Positions 10,601 through 20,300 of a stretch of 64,000 bases of DNA are shown here, piece by piece. This DNA comes from Terriglobia bacterium (GTDB lineage Bacteria > Acidobacteriota > Terriglobia > JAIQFV01): NCBI GenBank assembly GCA_020072965.1, contig JAIQFY010000019.1, positions 1 to 64,000 of the forward strand, read 5' to 3'. Each line of letters opens with the position of its first letter. The stretch's first letter is position 1. A model generated the notes under the pieces. The model was not told where the DNA came from. It searched no databases and saw only the letters and a list, made by a program, of their open reading frames with translations. A program made the translations under genes and the position numbers.

Positions 10601-13600
10601 ATTGCTTGGAGAATTTTCCACGCTCGACAAATTGGCCGATCAACTCGAGAGTGTTTCCAAGCCCGCAGTGGCAGCGCCACCGGCCCTTGCGGCCGTGAGT
10701 GCTGATCTGACGGGCCAGAGAGCGCCACTGACAGAAGCTCAACGGGAAGTTTGGCTGGCCACAATGATGGGCGACGAAGCCTCATGTGTGTTCAACCAGT
10801 CCTGCACGTTAATTCTCCGTGGGCTCCTTCGACGGGAAGCTCTCGACCGCGCGCTGGAGGGCTTAATCTCCAGGCATGAAGCATTGCGGTCCACATTTTC
10901 GGAATTGGGTGATTTCCAGCAGATTGCGACAGAGCTGATGGTGGAGTTGCCTTTCTACGACCTTTCAACGATCGAGCCGAGCCAGCGTGATGAACAGGTA
11001 GCGGCGATGTTGGCCGGGGAAGCGTCGAAGCCGTTCGACCTCGTTCACGGTCCGGTGTTGCGGGCGCGGGTGGTGAAGCTGGAAGACCAGCGCCATGTGC
11101 TGATGTTCACGATCCATCACATCGTGTGTGACGGCCGTTCGCTGGCCCTGCTGTTACATGATCTGGGCGAATTGTATTCCGCGGAATGTCAGGGGCTGCC
11201 GTCTCCACTCCCCCCTCCCCGGTCGCTCAGAGAATACGCGCAGGAGGGCGCACGGTTGATCCAAAGCCCGGAGTACGCGGAAGCCGAGGCGTACTGGCTG
11301 AAGCAATTCGTGGATGAACCGCCGGCGCTGGAGTTGCCCACCGACCGGCCGCGCCCGCCCGTGAAGACGTTTCGCGGGGCGCTCATCAACCTGGTCGTGC
11401 CACCCGCGCTGTGCCAGGAACTCAGACGCGCCAGTGCCCGTTACGGGTGCACTTTGTTCACGACGCTGTTGGCTGCATACTTTTTGTTCTTGAATCGGCT
11501 GACAGACCAGAATGAAATCGTGGCCGGTGTGCCCGTCGCCAGCCCGGGTGTTGAAGGTAAAGACCGCTTGGTCGCCCACACTGTCAATTTCTTACCAGTG
11601 CGCAGCCGCCTCGCCGACAGCATGCGGTGGACCGAGCACTTGGAGGCAGTGAAACAGGTGTTCCTGGAGGCCTACGAACACCGCCATGTCACTTACGGTA
11701 CCCTGATTCAAAAACTGAAGTTGGGACGCAATCTCAGTCGGATGCCGCTGGTGTCGGCCGCGTTCAACTTCGCCCATGGGAAACAGACGCTGCGCTTTTT
11801 TGAATTACAAACGCAACTTGGCCTCAACCCTTACAGCTTCACCAATTACGATCTCAACTTCGATTTCAGCGAAGATGAGGATTCGTTGGAACTGGATTGC
11901 ATTTATAACGCAGACTTGTTTGAACTGAATACAATCCAGCGCTGGATGGACCACCTGCAAACTCTGCTGGAATCCATCGCAGCCCATCCCACGGATCCAA
12001 TTGCGGCGCTGTCGCTATTATCGGAGAGGGATCAGCATCGATTGCTCGTCGAGTGGAATAGCACCCGAGCCGACTACCCTCGTGATGTCACCTTGACCCA
12101 GCTCTTTGAGGCTCAGGCTGCACGAACCCCGCAGAGAGTGGCCGTTGTCGCTGAGGATAAGACGCTGACCTACTCTCAGCTGAACACCCGTGCCAATCAA
12201 TTGGGTGCTGCCCTGCGAGCCTGTGGTGTTCGCCCGGATTCGATCGTCGGGCTCTACCTGGAACGATCCTCCAATCTGCTTGTCGCCCTGCTGGGTGTGC
12301 TCAAGGCCGGAGGCACCTATCTCCCCTTGGACCCAGCCTTCCCCCGCGAGCGACTGGCCTTCATGGTCGAAGACTCCCAGGCTTCGGTACTGCTCACCGA
12401 TTTACAAATGCAGCCTACCCTGCCTCCCCACTCTGCCCGGGTTCTGCTCCTCGATGATCCAGCACTGAACTCGCTGGGGGAAGAGAATCTACCCGTGGAG
12501 TCCGGCCCCGAGCACTTGGCCTATGTCCTTTACACCTCCGGGTCAACGGGCAAGCCCAAGGGCGTGCAGATTTCGCACCGCGCAGTGGTTAACTTTTTGC
12601 ACTCCATGCAACGGGAGCCCGGTTTGACTGCGGACGACATTCTGCTTGCAGTCACCACGTTATCGTTCGATATCGCCGGGTTGGAGTTGTACCTGCCCTT
12701 GATGGTGGGGGCGCGGGTCGTGGTGGCGAGCCGCGAGACCGCTGCCGATGGCATCCGGCTGGCGGATCTTATGGAGCGCTCTGCGGCAACGGTCATGCAG
12801 GCCACTCCGGCTACGTGGCGAGTGCTTGTGGAATCCGGATGGAAGGGCAACCCGTCGCTCAAGCTTCTCTGCGGCGGGGAAGCGTTGTCCCACGAGCTGG
12901 CGCAACAACTGCTCTCCCGCTGTGGTGAGCTGTGGAATCTCTACGGACCCACCGAGACGACCATCTGGTCGACAGCGGCTCGAGTCACGGCCTCGGATGA
13001 GAAGATTTCCATAGGCCGACCCATTGCCAACACCGAAATATACATTCTGGATTCAAATCTTCAACCGGTGCCGGTCGGAGTTGCAGGAGAACTTCACATT
13101 GGAGGCGACGGGCTGGCCCGGGGTTATCTCAACCGCGACGAGTTGACGGCTGAACGCTTTATCAACCATCCTTTCAACTCCGCCCCGCGGGCTCGCCTTT
13201 ACAAGACGGGTGACCTCGCCCGTTATCGTGCCGATGGCAACATAGAACACCTCGGGCGCCTGGACTTCCAGGTCAAGCTGCGCGGGTTTCGCATTGAATT
13301 GGGTGAGATCGAATCACTGCTGCGACAACAGAGCGCGGTGCGTGAAGCAGTCGTGGTCGTTCGCGAGGACACGCCCGGGGACCAGCGCTTGGTCGCCTAT
13401 CTACTCGCACAGCCTGGTCAGACACCCGATTTCGCGGAGTTGCGCCAGTACCTGCGTACCTCCCTTCCTGACTATATGGTTCCATCCTTCTTCGTCCTGC
13501 TCGACACGCTGCCACTGACGCCCAACGGTAAGATTGATCGCCGTGCCCTGCCTGTCCCGGAAGGAAAACGACTGGTGGAGATTTCATTTGTCGCACCCCG

Positions 13601-13889
13601 AACTCCCCTTGAAGAATCAGTTGCGAGTGTCTGGCAGGAGCTCCTCGGCATTGACCGTGTTGGAATCCACGACGACTTCTTTGATCTGGGGGGACATTCG
13701 CTCACGGCCATTCAGGTCAAATCGAGACTCCTCGAAAGAATGCACGTCGATTTGCCTTTACGCAGCCTGTTTGAATCTCCCACGGTGGCAAGCCTCGCGG
13801 AGCAAATCGAAGCCATTCGCTGGTCGAAACAGAGCGAGAGTGCTTCTGGAGGCAACCTGGAACACGACCGCGAGGAAGTGGAGATATGA
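7629..13889 (+). CDS. Hybrid PKS-NRPS: KS-AT-ACP-C-A(Gly)-PCP
   Basis: 2086 residues, starting at the ATG of an ATGA overlap. Ketosynthase: TACSTSL (Cys near 188), EAHGTGTPLGDP and KSNIGHLDSAAG supply the Cys-His-His triad. Acyltransferase: GHSVGEY (Ser near 637) and HAFH near 733, which points to malonyl-CoA. Acyl carrier: MGFESLFL (Ser near 969). No KR, DH, ER or methyltransferase lies between AT and ACP, so the beta-keto group should stay. Condensation: HHIVCDG near 1163. Adenylation: YTSGSTGKPKG near 1635; pocket residues read D-I-L-Q-L-G-L-I-W-K, the glycine code. Carrier: LGGHSLTAIQ near 2021. The C-terminal tail is acidic (DREEVEI), as expected for the partner of a TubC-type docking domain, which the next protein carries. 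The stop overlaps the next ATG. Confidence 0.95.
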   Translation: MKENPKSKSIGDVAIIGMAGRFPGARNIESFWHNLKNGVESIRFFTDQELAAAGVDAELLANPSYVKARGLLEDIDMFDAGFFGILPREAETMDPQQRLFLETSWEALENAGYDSEKYDGAIGLSAGVNMSTYLFANLGADREYIESLVSSTDAGAFQIYLANEKDHLTTRVAYKLNLKGPAMTVQTACSTSLVAVCQACQSLLSYQCDMVLAGGVAVTVPQMAGHLYREGAILSPDGHCRAFDAQAQGTLFGSGVGIVMLKRLEDAVDDGDSILAVIKGFALNNDGSSKVTYTAPSVDGQADVIALAQALAGVDADTISYVEAHGTGTPLGDPIEIAALTQAFRQSTDKKGFCGVGSVKSNIGHLDSAAGVTGLIKTVLALQHKLIPPSLHYTQPNPKIDFANSPFYVVARPTEWPRNDTPRRAGVSSFGIGGTNAHLVLEEAPPREPSGPSRSRQLLLVSARSDTALDQATTALATHLRTHPDLSLADTAYTLQVGRRAFPHRRMAVCGDAKDAVEVLEKRDSKRVFTQTAEQHDPPVMFMFPGQGAQYVNMGAEIYRTEPVFKEAMDRCAELLHPHLGLDLRSILYPPSDQVASMGERLLQTQITQPALFAIEYALAQLWISWGVRPVAMIGHSVGEYVAGCLAGVFPLEDALPLVADRARLVQAQPRGAMVAVRLPESEILRLLNADLSIATINSPSLCVVSGPFGAVEAFEQRLKEAGVVNTRLHTSHAFHSAMMEPVLAPFTEILNKVRLQEPKIRYVSNVTGRWVTAAETTDPHYWAGHVRQAVRFADGVALLLEDPHSVLLEVGPGHTLTALTRQHPACARKQVVLASLPTAEDPEQHSVLTALGRLWMAGVTVDWPAFYAQEQRRRVALPTYPFERQRCWIEPDRSVGHRASLSLAAAAPTESLPAAVPGEPTGIISAGPPATRKEQIVLQLKDLLRELSGIDCSDVENNTTFVEMGFESLFLTQVSAEIEKRFGLRIAFRQLLGEFSTLDKLADQLESVSKPAVAAPPALAAVSADLTGQRAPLTEAQREVWLATMMGDEASCVFNQSCTLILRGLLRREALDRALEGLISRHEALRSTFSELGDFQQIATELMVELPFYDLSTIEPSQRDEQVAAMLAGEASKPFDLVHGPVLRARVVKLEDQRHVLMFTIHHIVCDGRSLALLLHDLGELYSAECQGLPSPLPPPRSLREYAQEGARLIQSPEYAEAEAYWLKQFVDEPPALELPTDRPRPPVKTFRGALINLVVPPALCQELRRASARYGCTLFTTLLAAYFLFLNRLTDQNEIVAGVPVASPGVEGKDRLVAHTVNFLPVRSRLADSMRWTEHLEAVKQVFLEAYEHRHVTYGTLIQKLKLGRNLSRMPLVSAAFNFAHGKQTLRFFELQTQLGLNPYSFTNYDLNFDFSEDEDSLELDCIYNADLFELNTIQRWMDHLQTLLESIAAHPTDPIAALSLLSERDQHRLLVEWNSTRADYPRDVTLTQLFEAQAARTPQRVAVVAEDKTLTYSQLNTRANQLGAALRACGVRPDSIVGLYLERSSNLLVALLGVLKAGGTYLPLDPAFPRERLAFMVEDSQASVLLTDLQMQPTLPPHSARVLLLDDPALNSLGEENLPVESGPEHLAYVLYTSGSTGKPKGVQISHRAVVNFLHSMQREPGLTADDILLAVTTLSFDIAGLELYLPLMVGARVVVASRETAADGIRLADLMERSAATVMQATPATWRVLVESGWKGNPSLKLLCGGEALSHELAQQLLSRCGELWNLYGPTETTIWSTAARVTASDEKISIGRPIANTEIYILDSNLQPVPVGVAGELHIGGDGLARGYLNRDELTAERFINHPFNSAPRARLYKTGDLARYRADGNIEHLGRLDFQVKLRGFRIELGEIESLLRQQSAVREAVVVVREDTPGDQRLVAYLLAQPGQTPDFAELRQYLRTSLPDYMVPSFFVLLDTLPLTPNGKIDRRALPVPEGKRLVEISFVAPRTPLEESVASVWQELLGIDRVGIHDDFFDLGGHSLTAIQVKSRLLERMHVDLPLRSLFESPTVASLAEQIEAIRWSKQSESASGGNLEHDREEVEI

Positions 13890-16800
13890 CCCCTGTCGAG
13901 ATTCTGTCACATTTGCGCAGCCTGGATATCCGGCTCCGGGTCGAGGATGAAAAACTCCGCGTAAACGCGCCCAAGGGGGCTCTGACACCTCAACTGCGCG
14001 CAGAATTGGAGAGCCACAAGGCTGAGCTCGTTGCTTATTTGCGATCTGTCGAAGCCGCTGCGCTGTTTCAGACGCAGCCATTGCGGCCAATCCCCAGGCA
14101 GATCCACCACGTGCTTTCCTTCGCACAACAGCGCCTCTGGCTCCTTGACCAAATGGAACCCGAAAGTCCTGTCTACAACATTTCAGGCGGGACGAGTCTC
14201 GCAGGTCCGCTTAAAATAGCCGCGCTTGAACAAGCCCTCAACGAGATCATTCGACGTCACGAGGTTTTACGTACCACTTTTGGTGAATCGGACGAACAGC
14301 CTGTCCAGAACATCGCCCGAGCAATGAGGGTGGAAGTCCCTCTCGTGGATTTGGGTTCTCTCACAAGGGAGCAGCGGGAACTTGAGATCCAGAGAGTTGC
14401 AGTCGAGGAGGCTCAAAAGCCATTTAATCTAACGGTCGGCCCTCTTCTGAGAACTGTGTTGCTACGATTGGGTGATGACAACCACGTACTTCTCTACACG
14501 ATGCATCACATTGTTTCCGATGCCTGGTCCATTGGCATTTTTATGAGGGAATTGACAACTTTATACGGAGCCTATTCCGCCGGAAAGCCGTCGCCTCTCA
14601 GCGAACTCCCGATCCAGTACGCTGATTTTGCCCACTGGCAGCGTGAATGGCTGCAGGGGGAGGTATTGAATTCGCAGTTGGCATACTGGAAGCGGCAGTT
14701 GGCGGGGGCTCTCCAGGTTCTGGAACTGCCCACGGATCGGCCTCGTCCACGTGTTCAGACCTTTGTTGGCGCGGTGGCCACGCTGGACCTTCCCAAGGAA
14801 TTGTCTTACGAGCTTCGGGGCTTGGCGCGCAGTGAAGGGGTCACATTGTTCATGCTCTTGCTGGCGGCCTTCCAGACCCTGCTCTACCGCTACAGCCACC
14901 AGGAAGATGTCGTGGTGGGCTCCCCTATCGCCAATCGCAACCGAGTGGAGATCGAGCCGCTGATCGGCTTCTTCGTCAACACCCTGGTATTACGCACCGA
15001 TCTGTCCGGCAACCCGACCTTCCGCGAACTGCTGGCACGAGTGCGCGAGGTCGCCCTGGGGGCCTACTCCCATCAGGATCTGCCTTTTGAAAAACTTGTC
15101 GAAGAACTTCGACCTGAACGCAGCTTGAGTCATTCGCCCTTGTTTCAAGTTGCCTTCTCTATGGAGAATGCTCCAGGTTCCCCGCTTGAATCGGCTGGAC
15201 TGACGCTCACCCCGCTGGAGTTGGAGTGGAAAACTTCCAAGTTTGATCTCACTCTATTCATGCATGAGAGCCCCACGGCACTGCGAGGCGTCCTGGAATA
15301 CAACACTGATCTGTTCGACGGATCGACGATGGGGCGAATGCTGTCGCACTTCCAGAGTCTGCTGGAGAACTTGGTGGCCGACCCCGGACAGCGTATTTCG
15401 CAGCCGTCACTGTTAAACGACGCCGAATGGCAGAAGGTAGTAGTGGAATGGAATCAGACTGCTTCTGAATATCCTCGGGACAAGTGTATCCACCAGTTGG
15501 TTGAAGCCCAGGTGGAGCGCACGCCCGATGCTGTGGCGGTTGTTTACGGAGAGAGTGGTTTGACCTACCGGGAGCTCAACACAAAGGCCAACCAGTTGGC
15601 TCACCACCTGCGCGGCCTAGGCGTTGGGCCGGATATTGCCGTCGTCCTTTTCATGGAGCGATCCGTGGAAATGGTTATCAGCCTCCTGGCAATTCTCAAG
15701 GCTGGAGGCGCTTACGTTCCACTCGACACAACCTATCCTCCCGAACGTATAAAGGTCATGCTGGAGGATGCAAAAGGCAGAGTCTTGATCACCGATCGGC
15801 CGGTGACTGCGGAATTGCTCTCTCATCCTATCCAAATCCTGCGCCTGGACAAGGACTGGGATACGATCGGCCAAGAGCCCATCGAGAATCCAGTCAATCA
15901 GACCAATGGGGAGAGCTTGGCATATGTGATTTACACTTCGGGGTCGACAGGAAAGCCCAAAGGGACGTGCATCCCCCACTGCGCCATTAACCGCCTCCTC
16001 TCGAACACCAACTATATTGAAATTCAATCTTCGGACAATGTGGCGCAGGCGTCCAATGCTTCCTTTGACGCCGCTACGTTTGAAATCTGGGGAGCTCTGC
16101 TCAGTGGAGCACGGTTAGTCGGCATTCCGAGGGACGTCATCCTGTCACCTCAGGCCTTCGCAAAGGCGCTCCATGATCAGAATATCAGCATCATGTTCCT
16201 CACCACGGCCTTGTTCAACCAGATGGCTCGCGAGGCCCCTGGGGCGTTCGCCCGTCTCCGCTGTCTGCTGTTTGGGGGTGAGGCTGTGGATCCGCGGTGG
16301 GTACGAGAGGTTTTACACACCCACCCGCCACAGCGGCTTTTGCATGTTTATGGACCCACGGAAACTACCACGTTTGCCACATGGCATCTTGTAAACGGTG
16401 TGGAGCCGGACGCAGTAACTATTCCCATTGGCCGGCCCATATCCAACACGGAGGCTTACATCCTGGATCCAAACCTCCAGCCTGTGCCGATTGGACTGAG
16501 TGGGGAACTGCATCTGGGTGGGGATGGCCTGGCACGGGGCTACCTGAACCGTCCGGATCTCACGGCAGAAAAATTCATCCCTCATCCGTTCAACCAAGTC
16601 CACGGCGCTCGCCTCTACAAGACCGGGGACCTGTGCCGATTCCTGGAGGACGGCAGTATCGAGTTCCTGGGACGCATCGACACTCAAGTCAAGATCCGCG
16701 GGTTCCGGGTGGAGTTGGAAGAAATCGAATCCGTACTGGACCAACATCCCGGCGTGCAGGAGTGTGTAGTGGTGATGCGGGAAGATACCCCGGGAGACAA

Positions 16801-17365
16801 ACGGCTGGTCGCATATCTGGTCCCCCGGAACCAGGGGAAGCCTGTAGTCAGCGAACTTCGCTCTCTTCTGAAGCAAAAACTGCCGGACTATATGGTGCCG
16901 GGTACTTTCGTCATTCTGGATTCACTCCCGCTCTCTCCTAATGGCAAGGTAGACCGCCGCGCGCTGCCGATACCTGACGCATCGCGACCGGATCTGGAAG
17001 AAAAGTACATTGCCCCGCGCAATCCCGTCGAGGAGGTGCTGGTGGGCATCCTGGGCGAAGTGTTGGGGCTGGAGCGAGTCGGGATCCATGATAATTTCTT
17101 TGAACTGGGAGGACACTCCCTGATGGCCACCCGGGCCGTCGGTCGGATTCGTGACGCGTTTGAACTCGAACTCCCTCTTCGCCGGCTGTTCGAAGCCCCC
17201 ACCGCTGCGGAACTGGCAGACCTCCTCCTGCAGGATACATCGGTTCGCGGGAACATTGAAAAGAGAGCCCAGGTCCTGTTGAGGCTGGCGGAACTCTCCG
17301 CGGAGGAAACTCACGCGATGCTCAAAGAGAAATCCTCGGCCACGGGCAAGGGTGGTATTCAATGA
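13886..17365 (+). CDS. NRPS module: TubC docking-C-A(Ile/Val)-PCP
   Basis: 1159 residues. Residues 1-55 (VEILSHLRSLDIRLRVEDEK and on to KAELVAYL) are a TubC-type N-terminal docking domain, which pairs with an acidic C-terminal tail such as the one on the preceding protein. Condensation domain with HHIVSDAWS near 206 (Ala in place of the usual Gly after Asp, a tolerated variant). Adenylation: YTSGSTGKPKG near 685; pocket reads D-A-F-F-L-G-V-T-F-K by my alignment, a branched aliphatic pocket most like Ile or Val. Carrier: LGGHSLMATR near 1076. The C-terminus (AELSAEETHAMLKEK) has the helical shape common before a following NRPS subunit. The start and stop both overlap neighbours by 4 bases, so the four genes are probably translationally coupled. 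Confidence 0.94.
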   Translation: MTPVEILSHLRSLDIRLRVEDEKLRVNAPKGALTPQLRAELESHKAELVAYLRSVEAAALFQTQPLRPIPRQIHHVLSFAQQRLWLLDQMEPESPVYNISGGTSLAGPLKIAALEQALNEIIRRHEVLRTTFGESDEQPVQNIARAMRVEVPLVDLGSLTREQRELEIQRVAVEEAQKPFNLTVGPLLRTVLLRLGDDNHVLLYTMHHIVSDAWSIGIFMRELTTLYGAYSAGKPSPLSELPIQYADFAHWQREWLQGEVLNSQLAYWKRQLAGALQVLELPTDRPRPRVQTFVGAVATLDLPKELSYELRGLARSEGVTLFMLLLAAFQTLLYRYSHQEDVVVGSPIANRNRVEIEPLIGFFVNTLVLRTDLSGNPTFRELLARVREVALGAYSHQDLPFEKLVEELRPERSLSHSPLFQVAFSMENAPGSPLESAGLTLTPLELEWKTSKFDLTLFMHESPTALRGVLEYNTDLFDGSTMGRMLSHFQSLLENLVADPGQRISQPSLLNDAEWQKVVVEWNQTASEYPRDKCIHQLVEAQVERTPDAVAVVYGESGLTYRELNTKANQLAHHLRGLGVGPDIAVVLFMERSVEMVISLLAILKAGGAYVPLDTTYPPERIKVMLEDAKGRVLITDRPVTAELLSHPIQILRLDKDWDTIGQEPIENPVNQTNGESLAYVIYTSGSTGKPKGTCIPHCAINRLLSNTNYIEIQSSDNVAQASNASFDAATFEIWGALLSGARLVGIPRDVILSPQAFAKALHDQNISIMFLTTALFNQMAREAPGAFARLRCLLFGGEAVDPRWVREVLHTHPPQRLLHVYGPTETTTFATWHLVNGVEPDAVTIPIGRPISNTEAYILDPNLQPVPIGLSGELHLGGDGLARGYLNRPDLTAEKFIPHPFNQVHGARLYKTGDLCRFLEDGSIEFLGRIDTQVKIRGFRVELEEIESVLDQHPGVQECVVVMREDTPGDKRLVAYLVPRNQGKPVVSELRSLLKQKLPDYMVPGTFVILDSLPLSPNGKVDRRALPIPDASRPDLEEKYIAPRNPVEEVLVGILGEVLGLERVGIHDNFFELGGHSLMATRAVGRIRDAFELELPLRRLFEAPTAAELADLLLQDTSVRGNIEKRAQVLLRLAELSAEETHAMLKEKSSATGKGGIQ

Positions 17366-20300
17366 GCGGTCCTTCAAAGCGCAGCTTTGAGTTCTCGGAA
17401 GAGAAACTTGCGCTGCTCAAAGCACTGGCCCGGGAAGAAGGCCTGGAAGACTCGCTCGCCGGGAGGATTCCTCCGAGAGGAAAGGTCGGCCCTGCTCCGT
17501 TGTCTTTTGCGCAGGAGCGACTGTGGTTTCTGGAGCAACTGGAACCGGGCAGCCCCGTTTACAACGTCTCGATGAGGCTGCGGCTACTGGGTCCGCTGCA
17601 GGTGGAGGCCCTGACGCGGAGTCTGAATTCCATTGTGCAGCGGCACGACATTCTGCGAACGCACTTTGAGTCGAGGGATGGCGAGCAGACGCAAGTCGTC
17701 GAGGCGGGATGTGAGGTGACGCTGCCGGTAGTGGATTTGGAAGGGCTGGAAGCGGGACAGCGGGAGGCCGAGTTCGAGCGGCTAGCCCTGGAGGAGGCGC
17801 AGAAACCCTTTAATCTCGGCTGCGCTCCCTTGTGGCGGGTGTCGCTGGTCCGCCTGGGCAAGGCGGAACATGTCCTGCTGCTGACCCAGCATCACATCGT
17901 GTCGGACGGTTGGTCGCTGGGTGTGTTCTTTCACGAGTTGGAAGCGAACTACGAGGCCTTCTGCTCCAGCAGGCCTTCTCCACTGCCAGCTCTCTCGCTC
18001 CAATATGCCGCTTATGCGGAATGGCAGCGGCAATGGTTGCAAGGCGAATTCCTCGAAGAACAACTTGCCTATTGGAAGCACCAGTTGGCAGGGGCTCCTG
18101 CTGTTTTGGAACTTCCGATGGATCGACCTCGCCCGGCAGTGCAGAGTTTTCAGGGGACGGTGCGGGGACGGTTGTTAAGCCCCGCTCTGTTGCAGGGGCT
18201 GAAGGCGTTGAGTCAGCGACAAGGTGTGACCCTGTTCATGACCCTGCTGGCGGCGTTCGAGACCTTGTTGTCCCGCTACACCGGCCAGAGCGACATCGTG
18301 GTGGGCTCTCCCATTGCCAACCGTCACCGCCCCGAGATCGAGCCCCTGATCGGGTTCTTCGTGAACACCCTGGTGTTGCGGACGGATCTCTCGGGGGACC
18401 CCAGTTTTGAGCAGCTGTTAGGCCGGGTGCGGGAGGTGGCACTGGGGGCTTATGCCCACCAGGACTTGCCGTTTGAAAAGCTGGTGGAGGAGTTGAGGCC
18501 GGAGCGCGTCCTCAGCCACAACCCGCTGGTGCAGGTGATGTTCGCGCTCCAGAATGCCCCCCCACCCCCATTGCAGTTGGGCGATCTGAAGATGCGCCTC
18601 GAAGCGGGCAGCAGTGGCACCGCGAAGTTTGACCTGACCCTGTTTCTTCTGGAGCAGGAGAATGGTCTGCAAACGGACATCGAGTACAACACCGACCTGT
18701 TTGACGAAGCTACCATCGAGGGATGGCTCCTCCACTGGGAGACACTGCTGGAAGGAGTCGTGGCCCATCCGGAATACCGCCTCTCGCAGTTGCCCCTGCT
18801 GAGCGGGGACGAGCGGCAGCAGGTGCTGGTCGATTGGAATCAGACTGTCTCCGGATATCCCCGCGACAAATGTGTCCAGCAGTTATTCGAATCGCAGGTG
18901 GAGCAAACCCCCGATGCGGTGGCCGTGGTGTCCGGAGACGAGCAGTGGACTTACCGGGAGCTGAACCGCCGCGCCAACCAGCTGGCTCATTATTTGAAGA
19001 AGTCGGGGGTGGGCGTCGAGGTGCCGGTCGCCATGTGCCTGGAGCGGTCTCTGGACATGGTGGTGTCCACGCTGGCCATTCTGAAGGCAGGCGGGGCTTA
19101 TGTACCGTTGGACTCGGACTATCCTCGAGAGCGTCTGGAGTTCATGCTGAAAGACACCGGCTCCCCCGTGCTGTTAACCCAGAGTGCGCTGTTGGAAAAG
19201 CTTCCCTCGGACCAAGCCCGCGTCGTCTGCATCGACACCGACCGTCCGCTCATCGCCCGGGAGAGCCGCGAGAATCCAAACTGTGAAACCGGGCCCCGGA
19301 ACCTTGCTTACGTCATTTACACATCCGGTTCCACGGGCCGCCCCAAGGGCGTGATGGTGGAGCATCGGTCCGTGGTCCGCCTGGTCAAAGAGACCAACTA
19401 CGCTCACTTCGGCCCGAACGAAGTCTTTCTGCAGCTGGCGACTATTTCATTCGATGCCTCCACTTTTGAATTGTGGGGAGCTCTTCTGAATGGCGCCCGG
19501 CTCGCTTTGATGCCGGAGCAGACTCCATCCCTCGAAGAATTGGGACGGGCGATCAGGCAATTCGGTGTCACCACCTTGTGGCTCACCGCCGGGCTCTTTC
19601 ACCTCATGGTGGAACGGCGCCTGGAGGATTTGAAACCGCTGCGTCAACTCCTGGCAGGTGGAGACGTCCTGTCGCCTCCTCATGTCCGGAAGGTCATTCA
19701 GGGGCTGGAAGAATGCACGCTCATTAACGGATACGGACCCACTGAGAACACCACCTTTACCTGTTGTAACGTCATGCGGCCGGGTGATCATATCGCCGAC
19801 ACCGTGCCGATCGGGCGACCCATTTCCAACACACAGGTGTATCTGCTCGATCCTCACTTTCAGCCCGTGCCCATCGGAGTTCCCGGAGAGCTCTGCATTG
19901 GGGGCGACGGGTTGGCCCGCGGTTATCTCAACCAGCCGGAATTGACCGCCGAAAAATTCATTCCCAACCCCTTCAGTAGCGAGCCTGGCGCCCGCCTTTA
20001 CAGAACGGGAGACCTCGTCCGCTATCGGAGGAGCGGCGCCATTGAATTTCTGGGTCGGGGCGATCTGCAGGTAAAGATTCGTGGCTTTCGAATTGAACTG
20101 GGCGAGATCGAGACAGTGCTCCGGCAGTACGAGGGGGTCGCCGACGCGGTGGTGGTGGCGCGAGAAGAGAAGGCAGGCGACAAGCGCCTCGTCGCCTACA
20201 TCGTGGCGAAGGGCAAAACGCAGCCGGGCTTCGACGAGCTACGCCATTTTTTGAAGGCAAAACTGCCCGACTATATGGTGCCCTCCAGCTTTGTGCTGCT

